64,000 nucleotides of DNA from Streptomyces sp. sk2.1. GTDB taxonomy: Bacteria; Actinomycetota; Actinomycetes; Streptomycetales; Streptomycetaceae. The stretch lies in NCBI RefSeq assembly GCF_008120935.1, contig NZ_RDBO01000015.1, positions 1 through 64,000 on the forward strand. The letters are read 5' to 3'. Both the position numbers and the translations under genes were made by a program. Of this stretch, positions 1 to 10,100 are shown one piece after another. Each line of letters opens with the position of its first letter. The stretch's first letter is position 1. A model generated the notes under the pieces. The model saw only the letters and a list, made by a program, of their open reading frames with translations, searched no databases and was not told where the DNA came from.

Positions 1-547
1 ACCTCGCGGGAACATCGCCCCGGAAGACGTAGTCGCCGTTCTCCATCTTCGGGTCGGCGACCTCCACGAAGGGCTTCGCCTCCAGGTCCGACCACTTCAG
101 CGGCTTCGTCGGGTCGTAGGAGTCCTTCGTGATGTACAGCGCGAAGGAACCCTTGTGCGGGGCGGTTCCCTTGTAGTGGAAGGTGTGGCCGCCCGCGGAC
201 ATCTTCGTCGACGGCCAGTCCGCCCGGGGCAGATCCAGGCCCCGGTACTTCTCGTTGGCCGCGCTGCACAGCTTGCCGTCCGGAATGATCTGCTTCGACT
301 TACCGGCCGCGTTCGCGATGTTGACCGCGTTCCAGTCGTAGAAGGCCTGCTTCCCGCTCGCCGCGACAGCCGCCTTGCACGCCGCCGACTGCGGCGACTC
401 CACGCCCTCCGCGTAACAGGCGGAGACCCGGCTCACCGGATCCGTCATCGACCCGTGCGCCGCCGCGGGGGCACTCGACAGCGCGGCCAGAACCAGCGAT
501 GCGGCACCTGCGGCGGTGCACGCGGCGGCCTTGTGACGAATGGTCAT
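1..547 (-). CDS. AA10 lytic polysaccharide monooxygenase (chitin/cellulose-active), 3' end outside window
   Basis: Secreted copper enzyme of the AA10 family, which cuts crystalline chitin or cellulose oxidatively outside the cell. The first 30 residues are a Sec signal peptide ending in APAAA. The mature protein would begin at His31 in HGSMTDP, and His131 in APHKGSF is the expected second copper ligand of the histidine brace. Conserved family features such as SRVSACYAEG follow the N-terminal His. The ATG at 547 is preceded on its strand by GAGGAG. Only 182 residues are visible, because the C-terminus and any attached binding module run off the left edge. The family call is firm. The substrate cannot be told from this portion. 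Confidence 0.93.
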   Translation of the reverse strand, partial: MTIRHKAAACTAAGAASLVLAALSSAPAAAHGSMTDPVSRVSACYAEGVESPQSAACKAAVAASGKQAFYDWNAVNIANAAGKSKQIIPDGKLCSAANEKYRGLDLPRADWPSTKMSAGGHTFHYKGTAPHKGSFALYITKDSYDPTKPLKWSDLEAKPFVEVADPKMENGDYVFRGDVPAR

Positions 548-1017
548 GGGATGAGCTCCTCACCAACGTTGATGTCCGGGGGCAGGGCGGCGAGGTGGCC
601 TTTCGACACGCTTTCCCCCGCGGCCCGGCGATCAGCAACCTAACCCCGAAAGCCGCGCCGACCGCCCTTCCGGAAATCCGGTGGGACGTTCTTATGGATG
701 CCTTAAGGAACACCTCAGGCTGTGCTCACACAAACCCCGGACCGGCCCGGTCCGATCATGCCGTCGACGGGCCGCGCAGTGCTCCTTCCCGCCTTCTTCC
801 CGCGTTCTCGCCCTTGTTGGGCACGGCCGGTAACGATTGTGACTCGCTACCCTTATCCCATCCCTATGACCGGCAATCGGCATGAATCACATACCTAGGA
901 TTCCCGTGTACTCGGGTGGCGCGTCAGCTCCGCTCGATTCGGCACGTCTGCCGCAGGCTCCTTTTTCCGTGTGCAACAACCGACGACACGGAGCAGCCTG
1001 CCTTCGAGGGGAATTCA
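548..1017. other. Divergent intergenic region between LPMO and thioester protein
   Basis: About 470 bases that should hold the promoters of two divergent secreted-protein genes. An imperfect inverted repeat lies at 688-711 (GTTCTTA against TAAGGAAC) in a locally AT-richer stretch. TAGGAT at 896-901 would serve as a -10 for the rightward gene, but its -35 is weak. I see no convincing coding region, and no clear DasR-type or CebR-type box. Confidence 0.35.
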
Positions 1018-2433
1018 ATGTTTTCTGTCTTCAGACGCGGCACCGCCCGCCTGGCCGCCGTCTCCCTGGCCACGGGTCTGGTCGCGACGGGGGCGATAGC
1101 CCTCGCCGGCCCCGCCGCGGCCGACCAGGGCGACCGGGGCGCGGGTGGCGCCACGGCGAAGCTCGGCGGCCTGACCGACTCCGGCCCGGTCGACATCAAG
1201 GAGGCGAACGGGAGCCGGTGGTCCGTCGGACGCGCGGGCCTGTTCGAGATGCGGACCGAGCAGGGCGGCACGCTCTCGACCTACTGCATCGACCTGCGCA
1301 CCGGGGCGCGGCAGGACTTCCGTTACAAGGAGGTCGGCTGGGACCAGTCCTCCCTGCACGACAACGGCGACGCCGGGAAGATCCTGTGGGTCCTGAAGAA
1401 CTCCTACCCCGAGGTCGCGGTGAAGGACCTGGCCGAGAAGGTCGGGGCCAAGAACCTCGACCGGAATGACGCCGCCGCGGCGACGCAGGCAGCGATCTGG
1501 CACTTCTCGGACAAGGTGACGGCCACCCCGGCCGACGCCGATGCCAAGCTGCTGACCGACTACCTGCTCGACAAGGCGCAGAGCCTCCAGGAGCCGAAGG
1601 AGTCCCTCGCCCTCTCCCCCTCGTCCGTCGCGGGCAAGTCCGGTGACCGCGTCGGTCCGGTCACCGTCGCCACGAGCGCGTCGACCGTCACCCTCGCGCT
1701 CGCCCCCGGTGCCCCGGCCGGCATCCGGATCGTCGACACGAACGGCACGCCCGTCAAGGCGGCGAAGAACGGCGACCAGGTCTTCCTGGACGTCCCCGCC
1801 GGCACCCCCGACGGTTCGGCGGAGCTGACCGCCCGGGCCACCACCGGGGTTCCGCTCGGCCGCGCCTTCGTCAGCACCGACGGCCCCAGCCAGACGCTCA
1901 TCCTGGCCGGGTCCAGCGATGCCGCCGTCACCGCCGGGGCGTCCGCGTCCTGGGCCAAGAAGGGCGCCGTCCCCGCCGTCACCATCGCCAACAACTGTGT
2001 GAAGGGCGGCGTCGACGTCACCGCCACCAACGAGGGCGACGAGGCGTGGACCTTCGACCTCAAGGGCGCTCAGCACACCGTCGCCCCCGGTGGGACCAAG
2101 ACCGTGACCGTCCCGGTCGCCGAGGACGCGGCGTACGACTTCACCGTCACCGGTCCGAACGGCTTCGAGAAGTCCTTCCGGGGCGTCCTCGACTGCAGGA
2201 CGGCCGCCCCCGGGACCAAGCCGTCGCAGGCCCCCTCCGCCATGCCCACCCACGCGGCGCCCGATGACAAGGACACCGACGTCTCCGCCGCCTCTCCCAC
2301 CGACGAGGGCGACCTCGCCGAGACCGGCGGTTCCAGTGCCACCCCGATGATCGCCGGCATCGCCGCCGTACTCGTCGTGCTCGGCGGTGGCGCCGTGTTC
2401 TTCCTCCGCCGGAAGAAGGCCACCGGCCGGTGA
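1018..2433 (+). CDS. Thioester-domain (TQXA) surface protein with LAETG sortase signal
   Basis: Cell-surface protein of the TED/TQXA class, whose internal Cys-Gln thioester can form covalent bonds with target surfaces. Residues 1-35 are a signal peptide. The thioester cysteine is Cys90 in TYCIDL and the partner glutamine is Gln157 in the TQAA motif of AAATQAAIWHF, which matches the family. A second part (about 215-410) looks like repeated Ig-like beta domains with TVTVPV and YDFTVTGPNGF stretches. The end carries LAETG at 433-437, a hydrophobic helix and the tail RRKKATGR, a class E sortase anchor. The ATG at 1018 is chosen because GAGGGG precedes it and the signal peptide begins there. Length is 471 residues. 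An upstream in-frame GTG would add a non-signal extension. Confidence 0.9.
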   Translation: MFSVFRRGTARLAAVSLATGLVATGAIALAGPAAADQGDRGAGGATAKLGGLTDSGPVDIKEANGSRWSVGRAGLFEMRTEQGGTLSTYCIDLRTGARQDFRYKEVGWDQSSLHDNGDAGKILWVLKNSYPEVAVKDLAEKVGAKNLDRNDAAAATQAAIWHFSDKVTATPADADAKLLTDYLLDKAQSLQEPKESLALSPSSVAGKSGDRVGPVTVATSASTVTLALAPGAPAGIRIVDTNGTPVKAAKNGDQVFLDVPAGTPDGSAELTARATTGVPLGRAFVSTDGPSQTLILAGSSDAAVTAGASASWAKKGAVPAVTIANNCVKGGVDVTATNEGDEAWTFDLKGAQHTVAPGGTKTVTVPVAEDAAYDFTVTGPNGFEKSFRGVLDCRTAAPGTKPSQAPSAMPTHAAPDDKDTDVSAASPTDEGDLAETGGSSATPMIAGIAAVLVVLGGGAVFFLRRKKATGR

Positions 2434-2484
2434 ACCACTCGCACGGTTGACGGCCGCCCCCGAGCGGCGACCCGACACACCGTC

Positions 2485-2520
2485 CGTACGGCCCCGGAGC
2501 ACCTCGCCCGGGGCCGTACG
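2485..2520 (+). terminator. Strong hairpin after the thioester-protein gene
   Basis: CGTACGGCCCCGG (2485-2497) pairs perfectly with CCGGGGCCGTACG (2508-2520) around a 10-base loop, 51 bases after the stop codon. There is no T-tract, as is usual for streptomycete terminators. Confidence 0.7.
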
Positions 2521-2580
2521 CATGCCCGCACACATGGTGCGCGCAGTGTCCGTACGCATGGTGTGCACAGTGCCTGCACA
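2521..2580. repeat. Tandem imperfect 24-bp repeat upstream of phospholipase C
   Basis: Two adjacent 24-base units (2533-2556 and 2557-2580) both begin CATGGTG and agree at 18 of 24 positions. All six differences are transitions. Half a unit (CATGCCCGCACA, 2521-2532) precedes them. The array lies between the terminator and the phospholipase gene, so it may be part of that promoter. It does not resemble the PhoP direct-repeat box. Confidence 0.55.
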
Positions 2581-2706
2581 CCGGTCGCCCACATTTTGCG
2601 CGACCGTCACCTCTGCCCGTCTTCCCTCGTGCGGAGTCCTCTTGAATACTCCCGTTGCCCCTCTTCGTGGACGAACATCACCGAGGCAACAGGAGGACCC
2701 CCACTC

Positions 2707-4764
2707 ATGACCGGGATCGATCGGCGTCGCTTCCTCCAGATCGCCGGAGCCGCCACGGGGTTCGCCGCCCTCTCCGGCTCCATCGACCGTGCCGCCGCCA
2801 TCCCCGCGGCGCGCCGCAGCGGAACCGTCCAGGACATCGAGCACATCGTCGTCCTCATGCAGGAGAACCGCTCCTTCGACCACTACTTCGGGTCGATGAA
2901 GGGCGTCCGGGGCTTCGGCGACCCCCGCCCGGTGACGCTCCCCAGTGGCAAACCGGTCTGGCACCAGACGAGCTTCGGCAAGGAGACCCTGCCGTACCGC
3001 CCCGATGCCGAGAACCTGGGCATGCAGTTCATCGCGGGTCTCGACCACGACTGGGCCGGCGGCCACAGCGCGTTCAACAACGGCAAGTACGACAACTGGA
3101 TACCGGCCAAGGGCACCGGCACCATGGCGTACCTGACGCGCGAGGACATCCCGTTCCACTACGCCCTCGCCGACCGGTTCACCGTCTGCGACGACTACCA
3201 CTGCTCGTTCATCGGCGCGACCGATCCGAACCGCTACTACATGCTCTCCGGCCATGTCGGCAACGACGGCACCGGCGGCGGCCCGGTCCTCGGCAACCAG
3301 GAGGCGGGCTACGGCTGGACGACGTACGCCGAACGGCTGGAGAAGGCGGGCGTCTCCTGGAAGGTGTACCAGGACATCGGCGACGGCCTCGACGCGGCCG
3401 GCGGCTGGGGCTGGATCAACGACGCGTACCGCGGCAACTACGGCGACAACTCCCTGCTGTACTTCAACAACTACCGCAACGCCAAGCCCGGCGACCCCCT
3501 GTACGAGAAGGCCCGCACCGGCACGAACGCCAAGGCGGGAGACGGGTACTTCGACATCCTCGAGGCCGACGTCAGGGCCGGGAAGCTGCCGCAGATCTCC
3601 TGGATCGCCGCTCCCGAGGCTTTCTCCGAGCACCCCAACTGGCCGGCGAACTACGGGGCCTGGTACATCTCGCACGTGCTCGACGCGCTCACCTCGAACC
3701 CCGACGTGTGGAGCAGGACCGCCCTGTTCATCACCTATGACGAGAACGACGGCTACTTCGACCACGTCGTGCCGCCCTACCCGCCGGCCTCGGCGAACCA
3801 GGGCCTGTCCACCGTCGACACCGCACTCGACCACTACAAGGGCAGCATCGGGTACGCCGCCGGTCCCTACGGGCTCGGGCAGCGCGTACCGATGATCGTC
3901 GTCTCGCCGTGGTCCACCGGCGGGTACGTCTGCTCGGAGACCTTCGACCACACCTCGATCCTGCGCTTCATGGAGAAGCGGTTCGGGGTGGCGGAGACCA
4001 ACATCTCGCCGTGGCGGCGCGCCATCTGCGGCGACCTGACGTCCGCCTTCGACTTCTCCCTCCGGGTCACGGACCCGGCGGACCTGCCGGACACCGCGGG
4101 CTACGCCCCGCCGGACCGCGACCGCCACAACAGCTACGTCCCGAAGCCGCCCGCCCAGGGCGCCCTGCCCCGGCAGGAGGCCGGGGCGCGGCCGAGCCGC
4201 CCGCTCGCGTACGAGCCCTACGTCGACGGGGCCGCGGACCTCTCGACCGGCAAGTACCGGCTGACGTTCGGCGCGGGGGACCGGGCGGGGGCCGCCTTCC
4301 AGGTGCGCTCGCAGAAGCGCACGGACGGCCCGTGGACGTACACGGCGGCGGCCGGCAAGCCGGTCTCCGACAGCTGGAACTCGGTCTACTCCGGCGGTGG
4401 TTACGACCTCACGGTGCACGGCCCGAACGGTTTCCTGCGTACCTTCCGGGGCAACAACAAGGCCGCCGAGCCGGAGGTGACGGCACGTCATGACGGTGCC
4501 ACCGGCGGTCTGCGGTTCGTCCTGACGAACCCGTCGGCCGCCGACGCGCACCTCACCGTGACCAACGCCTACGGTGGCAAGCCCCTGAACCTCACGGTCC
4601 GCGCCGGTGCCACCGTCGAGCAGAGCGTCGACCTGCGCGCCACCAAACGCTGGTACGACCTGACGGTCGTCGTCGAGGGCAACGCCGGATACCTGCGGCG
4701 GCTGGCCGGGCACGTGGAGAACGGGCAGGCCGGCACGAGCGACCCGGGCATCGCGACCGTGTGA
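2707..4764 (+). CDS. Tat-exported phosphocholine-type phospholipase C
   Basis: Secreted phospholipase C of the bacterial phosphoesterase family that also includes acid phosphatases. It hydrolyses phosphatidylcholine-like lipids or sphingomyelin. RRRFLQIAG at residues 6-14 is a Tat signal. The family hallmark IEHIVVLMQENRSFDHYFG follows at about 44-62, where Glu53, Asn54 and Asp58 lie at the metal/active site. FITYDENDGYFDHV and EHPNWPANY are further conserved blocks. After about residue 500 come two beta-rich repeats typical of the C-terminal domains of this family. The product is 685 residues, which is normal. The ATG at 2707 follows GGAGGA at good spacing. The in-frame codons back to 2563 lack signal-peptide character and are not used. 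Confidence 0.92.
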   Translation: MTGIDRRRFLQIAGAATGFAALSGSIDRAAAIPAARRSGTVQDIEHIVVLMQENRSFDHYFGSMKGVRGFGDPRPVTLPSGKPVWHQTSFGKETLPYRPDAENLGMQFIAGLDHDWAGGHSAFNNGKYDNWIPAKGTGTMAYLTREDIPFHYALADRFTVCDDYHCSFIGATDPNRYYMLSGHVGNDGTGGGPVLGNQEAGYGWTTYAERLEKAGVSWKVYQDIGDGLDAAGGWGWINDAYRGNYGDNSLLYFNNYRNAKPGDPLYEKARTGTNAKAGDGYFDILEADVRAGKLPQISWIAAPEAFSEHPNWPANYGAWYISHVLDALTSNPDVWSRTALFITYDENDGYFDHVVPPYPPASANQGLSTVDTALDHYKGSIGYAAGPYGLGQRVPMIVVSPWSTGGYVCSETFDHTSILRFMEKRFGVAETNISPWRRAICGDLTSAFDFSLRVTDPADLPDTAGYAPPDRDRHNSYVPKPPAQGALPRQEAGARPSRPLAYEPYVDGAADLSTGKYRLTFGAGDRAGAAFQVRSQKRTDGPWTYTAAAGKPVSDSWNSVYSGGGYDLTVHGPNGFLRTFRGNNKAAEPEVTARHDGATGGLRFVLTNPSAADAHLTVTNAYGGKPLNLTVRAGATVEQSVDLRATKRWYDLTVVVEGNAGYLRRLAGHVENGQAGTSDPGIATV

Positions 4765-4807
4765 GGCCCGCGCCCCGGGGAGCCGCGGTCCGATCCGCCG
4801 CATGTCA

Positions 4808-4839
4808 CGGGCCCGACCCGGCTCTCCGGCTCGGGCCCG
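4808..4839 (+). terminator. Hairpin terminator after phospholipase C
   Basis: CGGGCCCGA (4808-4816) pairs exactly with TCGGGCCCG (4831-4839), 44 bases past the stop codon. The loop is 14 bases. Confidence 0.7.
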
Positions 4840-5163
4840 TGAGTACCTGTTCCCGATCCCCGGTTCTGAACAGCTTCGGGCCCTGGGCCGGCGGGGTGTC
4901 CAAGGACGCCGGGGAGGCAGGGGAACGGGTGTGTGAGGGCTGCGGTCGGCGCACCCCGAGATCAGCATCGTCCGGGCCGCGATCACGCTCATGACCAACC
5001 GGGGCGGACCTGCGCGAGAATGAGCCCGACATGGACCGGATCCGTGCCGACCTCATCGCCGTGACCGGCATCGCGGCGCTCACCGACTTTGCCGATACGA
5101 TGCCGTATCACCTGCTGTTCACGTTGCCGCGAGGGGTCGCACGGGCGCACCGAGGGGATCAAT
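4840..5163. other. Non-coding stretch before the propeller-like gene
   Basis: No convincing gene. Short open frames exist on both strands but have neither a ribosome site nor a recognisable product. The last 20 bases supply GAGGGG for the gene at 5164. Confidence 0.4.
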
Positions 5164-6228
5164 ATGGCGACGATCACGGTGGACGTGGCAGTTCCCGACG
5201 CGCTGCGGCCGGTCGTGGATGTGGCAGCGTTGCCGACGGCCCTCGGCGACGCGGGGCCGGTGTGGCTGGTGCTGTCCGAGGACGGACGGCTGGCGCGGTG
5301 GACGCCGACGACCGGCGAGGTGCAGGACGTGGCCCGGTATCGGGAGGAGAGGCCGGCGTCCGAGTACGGTGGCGGCGTTCGACTGCGGCTTCATGTGTCT
5401 CGATGTGGCCGTTGGGCGGCGGTGGTCCAGGACCGCGGTCGGTACGGCACCGTCGTAGATCTCACCACCGGTTCGCCGGTGTTGGAGTTGGACGGCGGGG
5501 ATTACTGCTGTGAAACCGTCCCGTTCGCGTTGGCGTTCGCCGAACACGGTGGCCGGCCGGTTGTCGTCCATCGCACTGACTGGAACCGGTTGGATGTCAC
5601 CGATCTCGCGTCCGGCGAGGTGCTTACGGCGCGGGACAGCCCGGATGGAGATGAGGAAGACGCGGAGCACGACCTCGATTACTTCCACGGCGCGCTGTCG
5701 CTGAGTCCTGACGGGACTCGTGTCCACGACGGCGGTTGGGTGTGGCAGCCGTGGGGGATGCCGGCGGTGTGGAGCCTGACCGCCTGGCTGCACGACAACC
5801 CGTACGAGTCCGAGGACGGGCCCAGCCGTGCGGTGTATCCCGAGGTCTCGGAGTGGAACTGGCCGGTGGTGTGGATCGACGACGGGCGGATCGCGGTGTA
5901 CGACCGGGACGATGCCGGCAGTGGTACCGTCCACGTCCTCGACCCCACCTCGATCGAACCGCGCTCGCCGGGCGTCCGGTGGATCAAGGCGGTCGCGACG
6001 TTCCCCTGGCCGGTCGGCGATTTCGGCTTTTTCACCGACGGAGAGCATCTACTGATCGCCGACGAGGCCGGTCTGCAGGGCGTCGACATCACCAGCGGAC
6101 AGCAGGTGTTCGCGATCGACGGGTTCCGCCCGGCGCGTCAGGATCGGCATACCGGAACGCTGATCCAGGTCGGCAGCGCCAATGCCCGGTTGTGGACGCC
6201 GCCGGAGTGGACTGCGCGCGCCGGCTGA
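5164..6228 (+). CDS. Uncharacterised protein, probable WD40-like beta-propeller
   Basis: I do not recognise a named family. The 354-residue product is soluble, without a signal peptide or membrane segment. It consists of repeated short beta-strand blocks of the kind seen in propellers, with motifs such as GPVWLVLSEDGRLARWTP, GRYGTVVDLTTGSPVLEL, LSLSPDGTRVHDGGWVW, DDGRIAVYDRDD and TDGEHLLIADEAGLQGVD. They read like successive value-display blades. The ATG at 5164 is chosen for GAGGGG nearby. An in-frame start at 5089 would add a cysteine/arginine-rich stretch that looks non-coding. The gene stands alone between a terminator and a convergent operon, so context gives no function. Confidence 0.75.
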   Translation: MATITVDVAVPDALRPVVDVAALPTALGDAGPVWLVLSEDGRLARWTPTTGEVQDVARYREERPASEYGGGVRLRLHVSRCGRWAAVVQDRGRYGTVVDLTTGSPVLELDGGDYCCETVPFALAFAEHGGRPVVVHRTDWNRLDVTDLASGEVLTARDSPDGDEEDAEHDLDYFHGALSLSPDGTRVHDGGWVWQPWGMPAVWSLTAWLHDNPYESEDGPSRAVYPEVSEWNWPVVWIDDGRIAVYDRDDAGSGTVHVLDPTSIEPRSPGVRWIKAVATFPWPVGDFGFFTDGEHLLIADEAGLQGVDITSGQQVFAIDGFRPARQDRHTGTLIQVGSANARLWTPPEWTARAG

Positions 6229-6439
6229 GCTGCCGTTTCCCGCAGGGTGCCGGGCGGGGGAACATCCGCGAGTCCGCACCGGAAGGGCTCGACACCGCCT
6301 CTCGCAGGGGCGAGCACGGCGGCCGGCCGCCGGTCATCACCGACGACATGCCGCACACCGTGCTGCGACGCCGCGCGAACGGCGGCCGTCGTCGGCACTC
6401 GGCCGGATCGGCACCGTCTCCTCACTGGGGAATGCCTTC

Positions 6440-7141
6440 TCAGCGCCTCGCGGCCAGGCGCCGGATCAGGGCGACGTCCACGTCCAGCAGGCTGTGGACC
6501 ACGGTCCGGTGCGGGGCCGGCCGGACGGGAGCGAGGGAGGGAACGGCGAGGACCGTGCACCGGGCGGCCTCCGCGGAGGCGATGCCCGTCGGGCTGTCCT
6601 CGACGGCCACGCAGGCGGTCGGCGAGGCGCCCAGGGTGGTCAGGGCCGCCCGGTAGGGGTCGGGGAAGGGCTTGGTGCGGGGGGTTTCGCCGGCGGCGAC
6701 GGTCGTGGTGAAGCGGTGGCGCCCCAGGGCGGCGAGGACGGTGTCCACGACGGGGCGGGGCGAGGCCGAGACCAGGGCCGTGGGTACGTCTGCCGCGTCC
6801 AGCGCCGCCAGGAGGTCCATGGCTCCCGGCAGGGGGACCACGTCACCTCGTACGAGGTGGATGAAGCGGCGTTCCAGGGACCCGGCCAGCCGGAGCGGCT
6901 CGGCCCGGCCGGCCGTGCGGGAGGCGAGGTGGGCAGCGGTGTCCTCGGTCGCGCGGCCGATGACGTGCGGGAGGTCCGCCTCCGTGAGGGTGAGGCCGAG
7001 GTCCAGGCACTCCTCCTCGACCGCCTGTCTCCAGAGGCGCTCGGTGTCGACGAGTGTGCCGTCCATGTCGAAGAGGACGGCCTGGAGTTCTGCGGGCACG
7101 AGGTCCCCCCTGGTGGATGGTGGCGGTGTCGTGTGCGTCAT
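6440..7141 (-). CDS. HAD-superfamily phosphatase, beta-phosphoglucomutase-like
   Basis: Haloacid-dehalogenase-fold hydrolase of subfamily IA, acting on small phosphorylated metabolites or as a phosphosugar mutase. Motif I is VLFDMDGTLVDTE with nucleophile Asp25 and acid/base Asp27. Motif II is the serine in ALVSASP, motif III the lysine in TKPFPDPY, and motif IV the acidic pair in VAVEDSPTG. The product is 233 residues, normal for the family. The start overlaps the stop of the mannosidase gene by 4 bases (7138-7141), so it is the translationally coupled last gene of the leftward glycan operon. It probably removes or rearranges a sugar phosphate from that pathway. The exact substrate is unknown. 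Confidence 0.85.
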   Translation of the reverse strand: MTHTTPPPSTRGDLVPAELQAVLFDMDGTLVDTERLWRQAVEEECLDLGLTLTEADLPHVIGRATEDTAAHLASRTAGRAEPLRLAGSLERRFIHLVRGDVVPLPGAMDLLAALDAADVPTALVSASPRPVVDTVLAALGRHRFTTTVAAGETPRTKPFPDPYRAALTTLGASPTACVAVEDSPTGIASAEAARCTVLAVPSLAPVRPAPHRTVVHSLLDVDVALIRRLAARR

Positions 7142-10100
7142 CGGTCCCCCCGGAGGCCGATCCGCAGGGTGCGGATCTCGAAGGGCCGGAGCGCGAGGTG
7201 GAGCGACCTGTCCTCCTCCGCTCCCGGCCGGATGGGGTCCGCCCCGGCCAGGGGGCGTTCGAGGAGGTCCGTGGCGGTCGCGGTACGCCACGGGGCGGAG
7301 AGCGTCAGCGTGGTGCGGGCGCGTACGCCATGGGCCTCGTAGAGGCGCACGACGATGTCGCCGGAACGGTCGTCGGCGAGCTTGACGGCCTCGATGACGA
7401 CACCGTCGTCGCCGGTGGTGACCAGGGGCGGCACCTCCCGCTCGCCGCCGGTGACCGAGCGCTCCGGCAGGTTGAAGGCGTAGCCCTCGCGCACCGCGTC
7501 GGCGATGTCCGCGCCGAGGACCAGGCCGTGGCGCAGGCGGTGTGTTCCCCGGTCGGCGTCCGGGTCGGGGAAGCGGGGGGCGCGCAGCAGGGAGAGGCGT
7601 ACGGTCGTGGTCGTGCCGCCGTCCGGCCGTACGTCACGGGTGACGTCGTGTCCGTAGGTGGAGTCGTTGACCAGCGCCGCGCCCCGGTCCCGTTCGCCGA
7701 CGTGGAGGAAGCGGTGGGCGCAGATCTCGAACCTCGCCGCGTCCCAGCTGGTGTTGGTGTGGGTCGGTCGCCGGACGTGGCCGAAGGGGATCTCGGCGGT
7801 CGAGTGGTCGGCCCGGACGTCCAGGGGGAAGGCCGCCTTCAGGAGGTGCTCCCGCTCGTGCCAGTCGATGTCGGTGTCGATGTCCAGGCGCCGCGCGCCC
7901 TCCCGCAGGGACAACAGCTGCCGGATCCGTGACGAGCCGAAGGTGCGCACGACCTCGACGCCCTCGGCCAGAGCGGTCACGGAGTCGGCGTCGTCCAGGT
8001 CGCGCACCGTGTTGCGGTAGAACGCGTCGATGTCCCAGGCGTCGTACTCGTTGGGGAAGTCCTGGTGGAGCTGGAGCAGGTTGGCCGCCTCGCCGGGGGC
8101 GACGGCCTCACGGCCGTCCGCCAGGTCGATCGCGGAGACGACCAGGCCCCGGGCGTCGATCCCGATCCGTACGAGGCCGTTGTCGAGGACGAAGCCGTCA
8201 CCGGACGGCACCGGCCCGACGGTCGGTTCGGTGGCCGTGGTGCGGACGGCCGCGCCGAGGGCGGGGACGTCGCCGCGGGTGTGCGGGGCGGCGTTGAACA
8301 CGACGGTCAGATCGCCGTCGCCCGCCAGCGCGCGCTGCGCCGAGGCGACGATCTCACGCAGTTCGGCAAGGACCTCGGTGTAGGTCCGCTCGGCCTCGCG
8401 GTGCACCCAGGCGATGGAGGAGCCGGGCAGGATGTCGTGGAACTGGTGCAGCAGTACGGTCTTCCAGATCCGGTCGAGCTCCTCGTACGGATAGCGGAAG
8501 TCCGTACGGACGGCCGCCGTGGCCGACCAGAGTTCGGCCTCGCGCAGCAGGTGCTCGCTGCGCCGGTTGCCCTGCTTGGTCCGCAGCTGGCTGGTGAGCG
8601 TGCCGCGATGGAACTCCAGGTAGAGCTCGCCGAGCCACACCGGGGCGTCGGGGTACTCGGCCTCGGCGCGCGCGAAGAAGTCCGCGGGTCGCTCGACGAC
8701 CACCCGGGGCGAGCCGTCCAGGTCGCCCAGACGCGCCGCGCGGGCCAGCATCTCGCGGGTGGGGCCTCCGCCGCCGTCGCCGTACCCGAAGGGCAGGAGC
8801 GAGCTGTTGGCTGCTCCCTTGTCCTGGAAATTGCTCACCGCGTGGGCGAGTTCGGCTCCGGTGAGCTCGGCGTTGTAGGTGTCGACGGGCGGGAAGTGGC
8901 TGAAGATCCGGGTGCCGTCGATGCCCTCCCAGCGGAAGGTGTGGTGGGGGAACTTGTTGGTGGTGTTCCAGGAGATCTTCTGGGTGAGGAACCAGCGCAC
9001 GCCTGCCAGTTTCATCAGCTGCGGCATGGCCGCGTTGTAGCCGAAGGTGTCGGGCAGCCACATCTCCTCGGTCTCGACGCCGAACTCGTCGAGGTAGAAG
9101 CGCTTGCCGTGGATCAGCTGGCGGGCGAACGCCTCGCCTCCGGTGATGTTGGTGTCGGGCTCCACCCAGAGGCTGCCGACCGGCAGGAACTGGCCGGTCC
9201 TCGCCTTCTCCTGGACCCGGGCGTAGACCTCGGGACGCCGGTCCTTGAGCCAGGCCAGTTGCTGGGCCTGGGACATGGCGAAGCGGAAGTCCGGGTGGTC
9301 GTCCATGAGTTGGGTGACGTTGGAGAGTGTCCGGGCGACCTTGCGGACGGTCTCGCGCAGCGGCCACAGCCAGGCGGTGTCGATGTGGGCGTGTCCGACG
9401 GCGGAGACACGGTGGGCGCTGGGTGCGGCCGGGACCGCCAGGGCGGGGCGCAGCACCTCGCGGGCGGCGGGCGCGCAGCCGGAGACGTCCTGGAGGTCGA
9501 TGGCGTCCAGGGACCGCTCGATCGTCCGCAGGAGCTGCCAGCGGCGGGGGTCCGATTCGGGGAGCGCGTGCATCAGCTCGCCGAGGACGTCCAGGTCCTG
9601 GGCGAGTTCCCAGACCTGGGTGTCGAAAACGGCGAGGTCCGCGCGGAGCAGTCGGTACAGGGGGTCACCGGTGTGGCCGCTTCCGGTGATCCAGGCAGGC
9701 TGGTTCCCGAGCGGGGTCGGCTCGTGGCTGTCGCAGAGGGCCGGGTTGGCGGCGGCCTCGACGCAGTGGGTGAACTCCTCGCCGCCCCGGGCCGGGTCGG
9801 CGACCGGGATCCAGTTGTTACGGGGGTTGAGCGCCTTCAGTACGGTGCCGTCGGGCCGGTACACCAGTCCCTCGGTGGAGAAGCCGGCGCCGGTGACGTC
9901 GAAGCCGAGGTCGAGGACGGCTTCGACGCGTTGTCCGGCCCACTCCTCGGGAATCCGGCCGCTGATCCTGAACCAGCTCGTCGACCAGGCCGGTCCCCAG
10001 CGGTGCCCGACCCGGACCGGCCGGTACGGCGCCGCCAGGCCGGCGGCGACCGGCACCGGTTCGCCGGGGGCGTCCCACACCTCCACCCGGAGCGGGACCG

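Noticed and set aside
1015..4998. A 1327-codon open frame on the minus strand across the thioester-protein and phospholipase genes
   Set aside because: It is antisense to two well-supported genes. Its composition (Arg, Gly, Val, Asp repeats) is what the opposite strand of GC-rich codons gives, and it has no domain or ribosome site.
5031..5163. Possible small gene starting at 5031 (MDRIRADLIAVTGIAALT)
   Set aside because: The beginning looks protein-like, but there is no ribosome site, the frame overlaps the supported start at 5164 and then degenerates. Kept as intergenic.
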